Below, piece by piece: positions 11,555 to 23,504 of a DNA stretch of 64,000 nt. This stretch comes from Acanthosoma haemorrhoidale. Its lineage: Eukaryota > Arthropoda > Insecta > Hemiptera > Acanthosomatidae. The translations under genes and the position numbers were made by a program. The notes under the pieces are model-generated. The model worked only from the letters and a program-made list of their open reading frames with translations, was not told the DNA's origin and made no database searches. Position 1 is the first letter of the stretch. Each line of letters opens with the position of its first letter. The DNA lies in assembly GCA_930367205.1 (NCBI GenBank), contig OV884015.1, forward strand, positions 36,633,288 through 36,697,287. Reading direction: 5' to 3'.

Positions 11555-11835
11555 GTATAGACAATGCAGGCGGCCCTACTTGACAATTGCGCCGTAAATT
11601 ATGATCTGGGAGCTTATTGTTGCCTCTGGAGCCAACAATAGGATCAGTCAATTGTTTCTGCTGCCTGCAAGAGCAACAAAGCGGCCCGCTCCACCTGGGC
11701 CATTGTCCCGCCATTTATCAATGGGGCCCGCTCAATAATTCATAACAATAAATAAATGGATGATCCCTCTTGGCTCCCACAATGGCTTCGATCTGTGTCA
11801 TTTGGTCATTAATGAGCTATCCTATAACGCTTGTC
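11555..11835. promoter_or_regulatory. candidate conserved non-coding island 2
   Basis: GC-balanced non-repeat block within AT-rich DNA. It contains a possible posterior-Hox-type core (CCGTAAATTATGAT near 11590), CAATTG, an E-box of Snail/bHLH type (CCACCTGG near 11689), CCATTTATCAATGG near 11711 and an AATAAT-TCAT-AACAAT run near 11734. A minus-strand frame through it (11436-11714) has no protein motif. An enhancer or conserved element is my inference from composition and motif density only. Confidence 0.28.
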
Positions 11836-13449
11836 TAGCATTTCGGTCGAGCATTTTTTTTTTTTTTTTTTTTTTTGCTGCGTTTTGTTTATTCATATAT
11901 TTTTTTTTCTTTCATATGACTGTGGGAATCGAACAGCTATGGTGGCTCATATAGTAGGCACTTTTGTATCCCCACTCCTTGTCCGTTTTATATAAGGTCG
12001 ATAATTCCATACGGAAAAAAAAGTACTTTCCCCTCAGTCCAACGCACATAGCTAGTAGTAAACTTCTCAAATGAGAGTAGGGAGTAGGAGAATTGACACC
12101 TAGAAGAATGTCTAAAATCAGAAGGAAGCTATTGAAATATAAACCCAGTGATGGACTCGCCCATGGACTCGAAGATTGTTCTTAAATTCTACATCGTCAT
12201 ATTAATTACTTAAAATGGTCAGTCAAATCCCACAAATATAATACAACTTTTTCCAACAACTAAAGTGTAACAAAAAAGCAATGCCTAAAAGTAAATATAC
12301 AGCTGAAAGAAAGTAAATTGAAGATAAAACGCATATAATATCAAACACTGGTTGAGACGACCGGAAAGTCCACATATTATATTATACAGGGCTGCTTCCA
12401 GCAGAGGAATTTCTATAATTAGCACCAGGTGTGCCATTTTTTATACCTTTTTTTCTTAATTTTATTCCGCCTTTTGATGTACATAATAACTCTAGACGGA
12501 GTTGTAAACTGGGCCTTGCTAATGCGGTTGTAAAAGGATCTCACAATGACAATTTATAACGCAGCATGAAGAATTTAAGCATCAGATATCAGTTATCTGG
12601 GATGAAAAAAAAAAAACTCCTAAAATGCACTCCAGTGTTTCTTGTTGGCCAGTAAATATGAAAACACGAAATAACATTTAACATTTTAGAAACATATAAT
12701 ACGGTTATCCACAACAGAGTGTTCTCTGGTGTTTTCTGATCAATGCTGTTTTAAAACGGAGAAAAAAGTTTAATGTTAGACTTATTAATGGTTATGTTAC
12801 TCACTTTACATGTACCAAATAAATCAGTTATGTTAATTTATTTTCTCTCAACTTCCGTCTTTAATAGACAGATGTGTTCTTATCGATCACGTTCTTCTAA
12901 CAAAAATATCCATTCCGGATCCTTTAGTTTCTCAGGTTTATGTAACTGAAGTAACGTACATCCATTTCTGTCTTAATGAAACCTTCTATCCCTTTTTTCT
13001 GCACGTGCCGTTAAAATTGGCTGTCATTTCGTAATAAGCGTTACTTAACATTAATTTTAGCTCACTTGAAGTCTTCACAGCACACAATGTTTTTATTAAA
13101 ATAATTAGATTAATTTTGACCGAACCAAAAATGAAAGATTAAAAAAAAAAAAATGAGGTTTTAAAAGGTGGTTTTCAGAGACTGGAAAACATTTGAACAT
13201 GTAAGTCTGCATCCTGGTATGAGTTGGTTAGAGCTGCTGATTTTTATTGGTATGTAAGACATAGCAAAATAACTTTCTTCTTTATGTTATCTTCATTCCT
13301 AACACCACATATAAATGGATTTTAGTTCATTGCATTAAAAATTGTTTTTTTAATATAATAGTTGTATGGTTCCTTTTTTAACAAGCAAAAGTAAATATAT
13401 GTTATGACAGTTGTGTTTATTAAATAATGAATCTTCTGTTTCTCCACAA
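11836..13449. other. gene-free AT-rich stretch
   Basis: Contains a 23-base T-run (11854-11876), shorter A-runs near 12610 and 13140, and otherwise unstructured AT-rich sequence. No coding or repeat signature recognised. Confidence 0.4.
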
Positions 13450-13520
13450 AATCGTTTATTCGAACAAAATCGTTTTCGACAGCTCTGAGCTGTCATCTTC
13501 AGTTGCTAAAATGAGAAGTC
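13450..13520 (-). ncRNA. hammerhead-like stem-loop motif, possibly retroelement-derived
   Basis: On the minus strand the sequence reads CTGAAGAT, then GACAGCTC, one base, GAGCTGTC, then GAAAACG. The two 8-mers are perfectly complementary (13478-13494), so a stem is flanked by CUGANGA and GAAA, the two conserved boxes of a type I hammerhead core. Such motifs are known in Penelope-like and other retroelements. I cannot find clear stems I and III or the UH cleavage site, so self-cleavage is unproven. It may only be a retroelement terminal hairpin. Confidence 0.3.
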
Positions 13521-15179
13521 GTATTTTAAAACATCGACTGTCCGTACGGAGACAAATAAAATCAATGATTAAACGTTAAATAAATTCTATTTAAAATATT
13601 AAAAGAGCTAAATCGGTACTTAAATAGCAAATAATTAATAAAAACAGAGTATTTAAGAAAATAACGCGGATGAAACCCGGACCACCTCCCAAAAGTGTTC
13701 GTTCCTCAACTTTGTTGTGGTTTTTTATACATTTAAAAATAAAATATATTTACTTTATATAGATAAGAATAAAATATAGTAGTAGAATTATCCGCAGATA
13801 ATGTGGCTCAGTGATTTGGCAGAAAATCGCAGGGAATTTCTAATCTGATAAAACAGAACTCATTTTGAGCATTATTCGAACCGACATTTAAACTTTTGAG
13901 CTCAAACCGGACGCTAATACCTTTAATCTCTAGACAGGATAGGCACCAATCCCGAAACGATGGCTATGAAAAACTGGTTTGCTGAGCCCGTTCCTCCGTC
14001 GATGAGATCTGGAGAGAGGGCGCGCTGACGGGACCATGCTGTCTGCAGCCGTCGGCGCCGCACTGTCTCCGCGACGTAGTCCTATCCCTGCCTGGGATAG
14101 CTTTGCCGCCTTTCTAACCTAATACATATAAACATGTTGTCACTATACAATTTACAACACAAAATAAAATAAAATTTATACAAAAAATAAAATATCTGTA
14201 GCATTACAGCCCATAGAGAATAGTAAGATTAGTTTACTCGGCATAACTTGAACCGAAAATTAAATCCAATAACTATTTTGAATTATACATTGAAAGTAAG
14301 TACCGAAATTGAAAGATGTATATAAAAAGATGTCTAAGATGGTGTCACTGTTATATTGATCAATGGTATAAACAATTTTTTAATGCTGGGAAAACTGACA
14401 AAATTAAGCAGAAACATAACTTATAAACTAAAGCAGAAACTTAATGAAAAAAAAAGATAACATATTTTGAAATAAGTATGGTCACATAAGTATTGTTAAA
14501 AATTCTATGAATTGCTAATTATCTCAAAAAATTTTGTTCGGTTATTCTTTGCTGTTACCAGTTGATTAATAGTTGTTACTTGTGGGGAAGTTTGCTTCTA
14601 GCTAAAAGTTTTCTTAAAACCACGTCAGTAGTTTCTGAAAACTATTTGCTAATTTATTGAACTAATAATTTCCTTATAAACAAACAAATACAATTTTATA
14701 TGAAATATTAACAAAAAAACAACTAAAATCGGCTCGAATTCTATTCAAGTTAAAACATTATTTCTATTGTTTATTTTTTCTTTTGATGTAAAGTAATAAT
14801 AAATTTAAATTCATTTTTGTTTTATAACCTTTAATGTATTCTCAACCCTGGGAAAAATAAGCAAATAAAACCTTATACAGCTTCAATGATTTGATTTCAG
14901 CTTAAAATTTGAAGGCACGTTTGTTAATATATTTGGGCCAAACCTTTTTCATGCTTAAATTTAATTCGTATACTTCCATTATTTGAATAGACAAACTCAT
15001 ACGGAGTGTAAAGTGACATATTTTTACAGACCTTCAATTCCTGGTGCCAGTATCAAATGCACCATTTGAATCCAAGAATAAAACAGCTGTGTACTAATGA
15101 CGGCTTTAAACCCTCCGTGCTCCAACACTCCAAAATCTAACCGAAATGGTTTCGTAATGTCCACATCTTCCAAGTATTT
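13521..15179. other. gene-free stretch with a GC-rich patch
   Basis: Mostly AT-rich. A GC-rich block at about 13955-14115 stands out. It contains GGCGCC and CCGCGACG, and a 7-bp stem CTATCCC/GGGATAG with a 5-base loop near 14082-14100. Its identity is unknown: it could be an old repeat, a regulatory site or an exon fragment, and no open frame supports the last. Confidence 0.35.
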
Positions 15180-15640
15180 TGGTAGTTTCACTTCAATGAT
15201 TTTTGAAATTTAATAAATAAAAGAGCCTGCTTCTGAGCCATTTTGTACGATATAGGTTTGATAGATTGATTCCTGATTGTGATTCCGAGCTTGTAAATGC
15301 GAAGGAGACCCGTCGCTTGAAACTGGTTGCTGGAGTTGCGTAAGATTGAGTTGCTGAACTGCACGTGTGGACCAGCCCCGGGGCGGTGAACATTGTAACT
15401 CGTCATTAAAATTCCAATCGGGGTTTATTAATAGGATGGATTTACATTAAACGTCGAGTATATTTAGCAAACCTTGAAGGAATAATCATTTAAATAGCAA
15501 TTACATTTCGACCTCCTTTGGCGGAACAGGGAGATTATTATTAGAACTGGTCGAGCTAATCGATTCAACTTCTACATTCCATTATTTATTGAAAGAATTA
15601 ATTAAAAACTTTATCTCAACATTTTAAAATCGTTCTAACT
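15180..15640. promoter_or_regulatory. candidate conserved non-coding island 3
   Basis: Balanced-composition block with homeodomain-like TAAT cores (CGTCATTAAAATTCC near 15400, GGTTTATTAATAGG near 15422) and AGCTAATCGATT near 15553. No repeat landmarks and no credible ORF. The regulatory role is inferred from appearance only. Confidence 0.25.
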
Positions 15641-15939
15641 CTGCGGCACTTTTCGCTCAAAGAAAAGCAAAATTAAAATTAATTCGATATAAATAAATAA
15701 AAAACTAGCATAAAATGAATTCGAAGAAAAGGTACTGTATAAGGCTATGGCAGATAGGCAGTTCAACTATGTTAGTGGCATTATACGGATGTTTGACTGG
15801 GAATTTCACATTCCAATATTTTATGATTAGTTTTGCAGGGAAATTTCAAACTTGTATTATGTAATTCTCCTATGAAACGTGGGCAAGCTCTTTAAATTTT
15901 TTAATTTGCAAACAAGAAGAATAAAAATAAAGAATATTT
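15641..15939. other. gene-free AT-rich stretch
   Basis: No supported feature. It borders the target duplication of the next insertion. Confidence 0.4.
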
Positions 15940-16354
15940 TATTATTTTTACTCTATCCTTCTCTGAGTGAAGCGGCAGTGGGCTAGTAAAAACGTAGTAA
16001 ATACGAGACAGTGGGAGTCCTGGCAATAGCCAGTTTCTCCAATCATGTCCTGAGCGTCTGTGGTTCTCACGCTCTTGGCCAGCCTCCACTGGGTCGTATC
16101 CAGTGACGTGGCTGACGGAGGAGCGAGGGGACTTCCCAAGACTCCGGTCCCTCCTTCGCACGCGAGAGAGGTGACAACCATGTAGATTTGAGAGGTCTCT
16201 GGGCTGTTTGTAAATATTGTATGACTGAGCGAGTGAATGAAAATTGTAAATATGGAATGAATAAGAACATTTATCACAATTACTTATTGCCCAATAAGGC
16301 AGATTGTAATGTTAAAATAATAAAGACGTTTCAATGACTACTATTATTTTTACT
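15940..16354 (+). mobile_element. family A 3' UTR-only insertion with 13-bp target duplication
   Basis: The body 15953-16341 contains only the last coding bases and the 3' UTR of family A (5'-truncated), ending in AATAATAAAG-type sequence. It is flanked by a perfect 13-bp direct repeat, TATTATTTTTACT, at 15940-15952 and 16342-16354. This is the signature of target-primed reverse transcription with early termination. Minus-strand open frames (to 109 codons) over this copy are antisense shadows of the repeat. Confidence 0.92.
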
Positions 16355-17259
16355 TTATGAAACTAATAATTAATTAAGAAATTGTAATACCATGTGTTAG
16401 TTATAAATGAAAAAAAAACTATTTATAAATTCAGTGCATTGGAATTCAAAGAAATAAAATACTGTTTTTTAGAGGCGCCTATTGCCTTTTTCGATATAAA
16501 ATCAGAAAAATTTAATTATTGCAATTTAAAAAATTACATATGTTTATCTATTTATTACTTTTGAACTGAGTGAGGGCTGTGACAAACACCCATGAAAATC
16601 GTGAACATGCTAGATTCTATCGGATTGCTGGTAACTACAATATTTTCACTGTCAATATATGGAATAAGTATTTGTTTTACCATTTGTCAATATATAATTA
16701 GAGTGGCAATCATGTAAAATTTTATAAATCTTCCAAATACCTACACATATTTAACAAGTAAAATAAACCATAATTATTTGAAAGAGATAATTACTACAGA
16801 ACACACATTAATAAATATAAAAGTATGGGGATGGTAACTGCGAATTCAATTGGTCTGCCAGGTCAAGCGAGATCCATTTTCCGTTAATTTTGGTGAGAAA
16901 TACAAAACGTGTACAAGTTGACTTTTTCTAATAATAGTACTCTAAATTCCCGAAGTTAAGACGTCCCGAAATATAATTTGATACTCTACTACGACCGAAT
17001 TTTTTTTATGTTTTTTAATTACACGTAAATAATTTAGTTGAATAACTAATTAGTTAAGTTAAGTAAAGTTTATTTTATTTTAGCATATCTACGGCATAAA
17101 GTAAAACTTTTATATGTGTGTAAACTAATTGCGAATACACATGTTATGACAGTTTTTATGATTAACATAATTATGCTCGGAAACACATTAAAAATTATTA
17201 GTTAGGGTTTTGAGTTCTTTAATTTGATACTCTGATGATTCAATATAAAATATTTATTG
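16355..17259. other. gene-free AT-rich stretch
   Basis: No repeat end, gene or RNA seen. Confidence 0.4.
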
Positions 17260-17373
17260 TACGAGGGCGGTCTGAAAAGTTTCCGACCTAACAAAGCTTT
17301 TATTTCCCTAGCTTTTATTTATTTTATTATCATCTTCATGTTGAGGTTGAAAACTTTTCAGACCACCTGTGTA
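17260..17373. mobile_element. mariner-type MITE
   Basis: A 110-bp element (17262-17371) flanked by TA (17260-17261 and 17372-17373). Inverted ends of about 28 bp: left CGAGGGCGGTCTGAAAAGTT..., right (reverse complement) CACAGGTGGTCTGAAAAGTT..., both continuing to a TTCCGACCT/TTCAACCT-like end. The GGTCTGAAAAGTTT block is typical of insect mariner ends. The interior is AT-rich and non-coding, so it needs a transposase from elsewhere. The inner 10 or so bases of the ends have diverged, suggesting some age. Confidence 0.85.
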
Positions 17374-18086
17374 TTGTTAATAATCAGTATATTAATGACC
17401 CTATATTATTCATGGGGCTGAGTGTATTATTATCATTGGGTGAGTATGTTCTGAAGTAAACTAGCTTTACGAGATGCTTAGGTATGGCACATAAATAATT
17501 AATTCAAATTATATTTCGGTTATGGGGGAAACTGAAATAAAAAAAATAACCGTTATTCTGGGACATTGTTCCGTAAGGATAACAAAATGTAACAAAAAAA
17601 TCTGATTACCTAATATATAAGGAAGGGCTTATGTACATATGTGATGACTATAATGAACCATCAGGATATGATTTACTCAAAAATCAAAAAAAAATTATGA
17701 CATTTGAAACTGAAAAAATAAAGAGAATATGAGAAATATTACAGGGGGAAAGCGTTTCACACTCTTCTCACCTGTTACAGATGCTTTATTGTCATAAAAT
17801 AGGAAATGAATAAAATTAATAAAAATAATAATAACGACAAATTATGAATTGTTAGATCGAGATTGGCTGAATTGTTACTGAGCGAATGTCATTTCCCGCG
17901 GAAAAGTATTCAATTTTTTTGACATAAAGTTCTCTATTGTAATATACTGGGTCTATAGATGTATTCGATGAAATGTCAGAACATTTTTTCATAATCCACG
18001 AGAATTTATAGCAAGGTTGGAAATCTGCGATATAAAATCACCCGCACTCGCAGGCAAGGATTTGTGAACAACTGTGCTCAGGATTC

Positions 18087-18118
<32 letters not shown>

Positions 18119-18124
18119 TGGCAG
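17374..18124. other. gene-free stretch with long T-run
   Basis: A 27-base T-run (about 18093-18119) is followed by GGCAGGGGGGATAAG. This could be the A-tail of a minus-strand retro-insert, but no upstream homology supports that. The rest is AT-rich and empty. Confidence 0.35.
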
Positions 18125-18320
18125 GGGGGATAAGAAAGCGTAATTAAGGAAAGTTATACAGAGTGGACAGCCGGTATCTCTAATGACCTTAGAAGTCGTT
18201 ACTGCCTAAAACCCGTGAGGTGTATTATCTGAAACTCATTATAGCCGGGTTACTTAAGTCCCTGTATCATACCAAATTCCTTACTAATAGGATGTCTACA
18301 ATTAAAATTCTCTGGCAGGT
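18125..18320. promoter_or_regulatory. candidate conserved non-coding island 4
   Basis: Balanced non-repeat block (GTAATTAAGG near 18141, CCGTGAGGTGTATTATC near 18212, CTCATTATAGCC near 18235) next to homopolymer runs. No ORF of note. Proposed only from composition. Confidence 0.2.
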
Positions 18321-19369
18321 AGATTTCTTTGTTCTAGTTTTTTTTTTTTTTTTATGGTTTGTTTTTTTCTCATTCTGTAGCCCACCCTCCGACATCCCTT
18401 ACACGTGGTGAATAGGCTAGAGATATTCTTGGGTGGGGCAATGAACATGGTTTTAAGTGTCTCCATTAATTTTATGTTCCGTTACATTAGCCAATGATAA
18501 TTAGTCCAATAATTGAGGTAGTTTCTTTCTGCCCTAGTTTTTTTAACGCATGTATTATTTTCCCCTGATTAATGGTCATTTATTCTGAGACGAATGATTG
18601 GGGGGTGGGGACATATTTTTTTCGACATTTCTGGCTGTATGAATGATGATAATATATTGATCATAAAATTGATATGAAATTAAAAAAAATTGATTGTATG
18701 CCTGAGAACAACAAAATTAACGTGAAAAGTCGTCTCCCTTTCTCAAAAATGTTAGCTTTCTTAGTTCAGAAGTTGTGTTTTAGATTAATTAAATGTTATA
18801 ATTTTTATTTCAGTGCCAAGAGAAAAATAATAGAGTGCTGTTCCATAAACCGACATTTTGAGAGCCAGCAATAGAAATTAAAATTTAATAGATTTTATTT
18901 ATATTTATAATATAAATAATAATTTACGGCAAGGTCCGATGTGGGAGAATTGTTTTTTAAATGATGTTCTGCAGACGTTTTCTCTTAATATTATATTCAT
19001 TATATATAATATATATATATAATTGTATATTCAGTTAAAAAATTTATAAATTCGATCATAATCAGTCTAAGTTAATTAAATTAGTTTTCTAGAATGATCG
19101 TTTTTTTTTTTTAAATAGGTCAAGTCCAGTTATATGACAATTTTTTTCTTTAATAATATTATACGGACCTTTACTCTGTTTAAATATTTATGTCTACGTG
19201 ATTATATATCATAATCAGTGTCACAAAATTTTAATTTAAATTGAAAAATAACTAAATTAATCTTTTATTAAAAAAAAAAAAGAATGGAGAGCCTAAATTG
19301 ACGGTAGAAATAACACAGATCAAACACATTTAGTGTTTCTAATCATAAAGAGCTTGGAATGGGTAGAAG
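18321..19369. other. gene-free AT-rich stretch
   Basis: T-runs near 18340 and 19105, and AT-repeat DNA near 19000-19020. No gene or repeat recognised. Confidence 0.4.
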
Positions 19370-19977
19370 TACTTACAGTTCTGAAGACAAACAACAAGGC
19401 CTTGTCAATTTGGTGGTGTGCATTGAGGAAGTAAAGGCATCAATAGACTTGAGTCCGATAAAAAAGTCACCATGGCGGAAATAGCAACATAGATAACTCA
19501 TAAACTAGTAGGTTAGATATAAAATGAGATATGACTCACAAACGATTAATCAATATCCACCATTATGAAGACAATGCGACAACACATCTAAATAAGAACT
19601 GACAGCGCTCAGATTTAAGGGAACATGGACAATTGTACGACAGATGGCTTGCTTAGAGAGCAGATAGAAACTGACAAGTTAGGCAACAGGCTTAGCAAGT
19701 TGTCTCCTGAGAGACGACGGTTGGCACCAAACAAGACTACCTGATACATTTGACCCACGGCTATCTTCTACTGAATGTGACAAGTGAATGGAAAAGACAA
19801 CATGACCTCCTAATCGACGACTAATGGAGGGTCCCTTGACAGAAACAGAGCAAAGGAAATTATTGTTCTAAGAAGGGATGGTGACTGCTCCAGAACTTTG
19901 ATATCTATTTCAGATTGTGGTGGTATCCAAGGGAAAAATAATCTGATCTTAAGAACCCGATAAAAAAAAAAAAAACA
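19370..19977 (+). other. unassigned moderate-complexity block ending in an A-run
   Basis: About 590 bp of more even composition ends at a 14-base A-run (about 19963-19976). That layout suits an old retro-insert or retrocopy on the plus strand, but no reading frame stays open and no protein family is recognisable. No matching target duplication was found. Confidence 0.25.
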
Positions 19978-20729
19978 ATCTAAGGAAAAAACATTTTCAA
20001 TAACTTTTTTCTATACGTTTGATGAATTATTAATTCTCAATTTACGTCATTGACTGCTTTATCAAGGAGACCAACTGTTTCTCTTCCTCAGCCGGTAGGT
20101 AATTCAAAGGCTGTTTACCTTGGCGCTTAATTCTGACGTCTATTTCGCTGTGACTAAAACCAAGCGTTTATAAAAAAAATGTCTAAAACAATAAATATTT
20201 CATAATAAAAATAATATATTACTTCATAATATTATTAAAACTATGAGCTATAGCTAAAGCAAAAAAAAAATATTAAAAAGATAGGATAATGTTTTTTTTT
20301 TAATTTAATCAAACATTTATTTATTTTTCAGGTCCCTTTGTTTGAAAATAGTTTTACATTTATTGTGAATATTAATCATTTTATCTGATTTTGAAGTTTA
20401 GTAGAGAATAATATTGTTTATGACCCCTATATACTTGAAAATGGTTCATGTATTATGCTACTATATAGTATATAGAAATATGCAAGGAATGATTTAATTT
20501 TGATTTTACTCCAATTATACCCAAAGGGCCATGTTTGAGACTTGATCCTTTATTTTACGAAGAAGTTAAGCTGGCCATTAAGCCATTTGAAAGGCAGAAG
20601 TAAATACTAGTAAATCAGTTTCTATAGTTTCTAGTAAGTACTTCTAGTAAATCATCGGAGGCTCTCAACCTTGTTTGGTTGTTGTCCGCAACTAAGCACT
20701 AACCTTTTCTATCCTGCTCATGAGTCAAC
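19978..20729. other. gene-free stretch; small balanced block at 20040-20165
   Basis: Mostly AT-rich. The 20040-20165 part (GGCTGTTTACCTTGGCGCTTA near 20111, split by no repeat) has the look of a short regulatory island with a forkhead-type TGTTTAC core. Nothing else seen. Confidence 0.25.
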
Positions 20730-21060
20730 CAGCCCCGAGGCTTAACGCGTCCCTCTCTACTTTCTCTTCTTTCCTTCGCAGTGCTCTTCTTTAGACTTTT
20801 TATGGTTGATTAAAGCCACTTTTAAGAAGTCCAAGGAGCGAGAAATAAAAATGGTGCCATCGCATTCCTTGATGTCATGGATGCGTTTGCTCCCTGGAAA
20901 CCAGATTAAAGAATTAATAATAAATATTGTATAACTAATTCTGTGCAATAGCTGAGCAAATGTCACCATTGACATGAATAAAACTCCACTGGGAGGACCT
21001 CCTTCACCCACATTCAATAACCTAGCGATCAATCACATGTACCCTTTTTACGTGATCCTA
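20730..21060. promoter_or_regulatory. candidate conserved non-coding island 5
   Basis: One of the clearest balanced islands: TTTTTATGGTTGATTAAAGCC near 20797 (posterior-Hox-like TTTATGG and Exd/Hox-like TGATTAA), AGATTAAAGAATTAATAAT near 20903, TGTCACCATTGACATG near 20959, and CGATCAATCACATG near 21025. No transposon signature; the minus-strand frame over it has no known motif. Likely cis-regulatory DNA, by inference. Confidence 0.3.
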
Positions 21061-21709
21061 GAGTAGCAGTCTGGAGGGAGGGAATTCACTATCCACGTTA
21101 CATGATCTTGAGAAGCTCAATACCATGATTTATCATAAGCGCAGCTTCCATTCATCAGGAGGGTGCAAGAAAATAAAGTAGGTCCTGTCCATCTTTCAAT
21201 TATACCCTCCTTGAAGAACTGTCAGGAACTATCTTTGCCTTTTCAGGCTATCATAATTTATTCATTTATTTTATTTCTTCATTGGAGCTTTTTTTCATAT
21301 CGCCTTCTTTGTTTGTAGGTGACATGTCCTGTGTTTGTGGGACATCCTATTTCTGACATTCAATAGGTAACTACTCCAATGGAGGTTCTTCTATTCCTTG
21401 AGACACTCAAGCCCTATGTACACAATTAATCGTTTCCTTACAACAGACTCTTTATCTAGTAACAAAGTCAACCTCAAGCCGAGTCAGTACCTCGGTAGTG
21501 ACCTGCAACACCTGGATATTGATCCCTTCGTTTGGGTCTTAAGTAAATTAAAATGCCTGTATGACATCATAAGAGCCATCAACCAATACTATATCATCTT
21601 CCCACTAAACAGATGGGTGCTTTGACCATGTGCAGATTGTTGTTGGTCCTATTTCACCATCTAGGGGACACTTATATTTTTTTTCTCTCTAAATTTGAAA
21701 AGAGGAATG
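21061..21709. other. gene-free stretch
   Basis: A 75-codon plus-strand frame at 21398-21625 is unrecognised and has no splice or domain evidence. No repeat seen. Confidence 0.3.
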
Positions 21710-21975
21710 GGGTTAAAATAAAATAACATGGAATTTATAGGAGTGAAAAGGATCCTTTTACTAGGAGGGGCCTATTTGAAGGTCGGGTGGAGGAATTAAG
21801 GAATGTGGTAGACTCGGCTGAGGTGTAGATATCTCGGTAAAGTGGTGAGAGCCAACTGAAGGTTGAGCCTAGAGTTAGTCAAGGCATGTAGTTCTGACTC
21901 ATTCAGGATTGGGTATCGTTCAGTGGTGTGCCCGTCAGGGGCTTGTTGATTGATCACTTATGCCCAATGATCGCC
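21710..21975 (-). mobile_element. diverged family C Jockey-like 3' fragment
   Basis: Reverse-strand match to the 3' UTR of the elements at 40216-41746 and 49140-49738. Shared blocks in order on the plus strand are GGATCC near 21748, CTCGG-AAAGTGGTGAGAG near 21834, AGGCATGTAGT near 21883 and GGGGCTTGTTG near 21940 (the last matches the end of ORF2, reading 'PPTTSL'). Many substitutions; coding sequence is essentially absent. Confidence 0.65.
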
Positions 21976-23030
21976 TTGAAACATCTCTGCACATTCAACC
22001 CAGCGTGAGAAGAAACTTTGAATATTCTTATTGCCAGGTAGCCAGTATCTTACGTATCAAGCATGGTTCATCGCAGAGAGCAGTCATAACGCAATACCAC
22101 CATTGATGGAAGTGGAAGAGTCACCTTAGCGAATGCACCAATGGACTCGGGGCAAAGTGGGTGTCCCCTGACTACTGGAGTTCCCATGTTCTTTTGAGAC
22201 ATAGCGGATTACGATCCAAGCGATACGAGCATAAAAGAGCTGAAGACCACAACTTCAGTGCCTTTTTCCTCTTTGTTAAGAAGAGGAAGGAGCTGCAAGG
22301 GCCGGGACACTTCACCATTTATAAGAGGCCAATACAAGAAGATGCAACCGTGACCAGTGGTGGTTTTGTGGTTTAATTTAATTTAATTATGTAGATAGCT
22401 TAACAGCAAGAATGCATCCATCAAACAATATGATATTTTGATACACAACAAAATGAACAGTTTGCGGTTCAAACGGCTAGACTCGTTTGAATGTACCAGC
22501 ATTCCTGCCAATGCACCCTAAGAGGCGATCGATACAAATTACGTTTAAGCAGCCTATTTTTTTGTATGCTCAGAATCTTTACAGGGTTATCATACATCAG
22601 TCGATCCATTTTTAGTTTGCACCGGGATAGCAACTTTTACTCAAATCCAAGGTTATTATTACCATTAGAACGCTTGATTTATTCTCTTTCAATAGAGCGA
22701 AGAGGCAATCGAGCATTATGTCTTTATAAGTAAAGAAGAAATTGACAAAAAACCTCAAAGGTTTCCTTGTAATTTATAAATGGATACCGAGTTGGTGACA
22801 TCGCTTATAGTTGATAGAGATACAAATCCCTATCAGGTTTTCTTTAGATTCATGGAGTTTTTTGGGTATAATCGCCATTTTTTCAAATTTTTGTGGTCTT
22901 CAAACAAAAAAAAACTAAGGAATGAGAGGAAAATTTGTTGACCCTTTTTTTCTATCAAGAATTTGTATTTTTTTTCAAGAAGCCAGATTTTTTTGAGAAG
23001 CCAAAAATGAATATCAAATTCTAGTTAACC
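21976..23030. other. gene-free stretch
   Basis: Contains a 71-codon plus-strand frame (22161-22376), Lys/Arg-rich in the middle, with no domain that I recognise. Frames at 22491-22733 are similar. No repeat recognised up to the family A target duplication at 23031. Confidence 0.3.
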
Positions 23031-23504
23031 TAGTTTCTAGGTATAATACATTCAGTACTGCAGATTGGTAAAGCGGCAATTGGCGTCCTTCCGTTCCGAT
23101 TCCTTCAATTCCCACCTCTCCTCTCTTTCTACCAGGGATAACTCTCTGTCGAATGTAACCTAAAAAATCATAAAGTATCATCCTGTTTCACACCCACTCC
23201 GTCGTGATGATGGGTCCTGGGCGGCTTCGGATGGGGATAGGTCGGAGGAATTTGCTCTGCATCTTACCCATACTTTCACACCTCACCTTTCTCATCAAAA
23301 CCATACTCATAACACAAGTGTAGAAGATTACCTCACTTCACCTATACCTCTCTCACTTCCACCAAAAGCCGTTAACCCCTCTGAGGTCAAATACCTTCTG
23401 AAAAACCTACCTTACCAAAAATCCCCTGGATATGATCTTCTTACTCCTCAAGTTCTCAAACAGCTTCCTCATAAAGCCATAATCTTCCTAACCTACATCT
23501 ATAA

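Noticed and set aside
15901..16277. Minus-strand open frames of 67-109 codons
   Set aside because: They are antisense to the family A 3' UTR insert. Similar frames recur at every family A copy (for example near 10474-10656 and 24579-24912), so they are repeat shadows.
21398..22376. Plus-strand frames of 71-75 codons as host exons
   Set aside because: No splice-site pairing, domain or neighbouring exon could be made out, and one lies beside a family C fragment.
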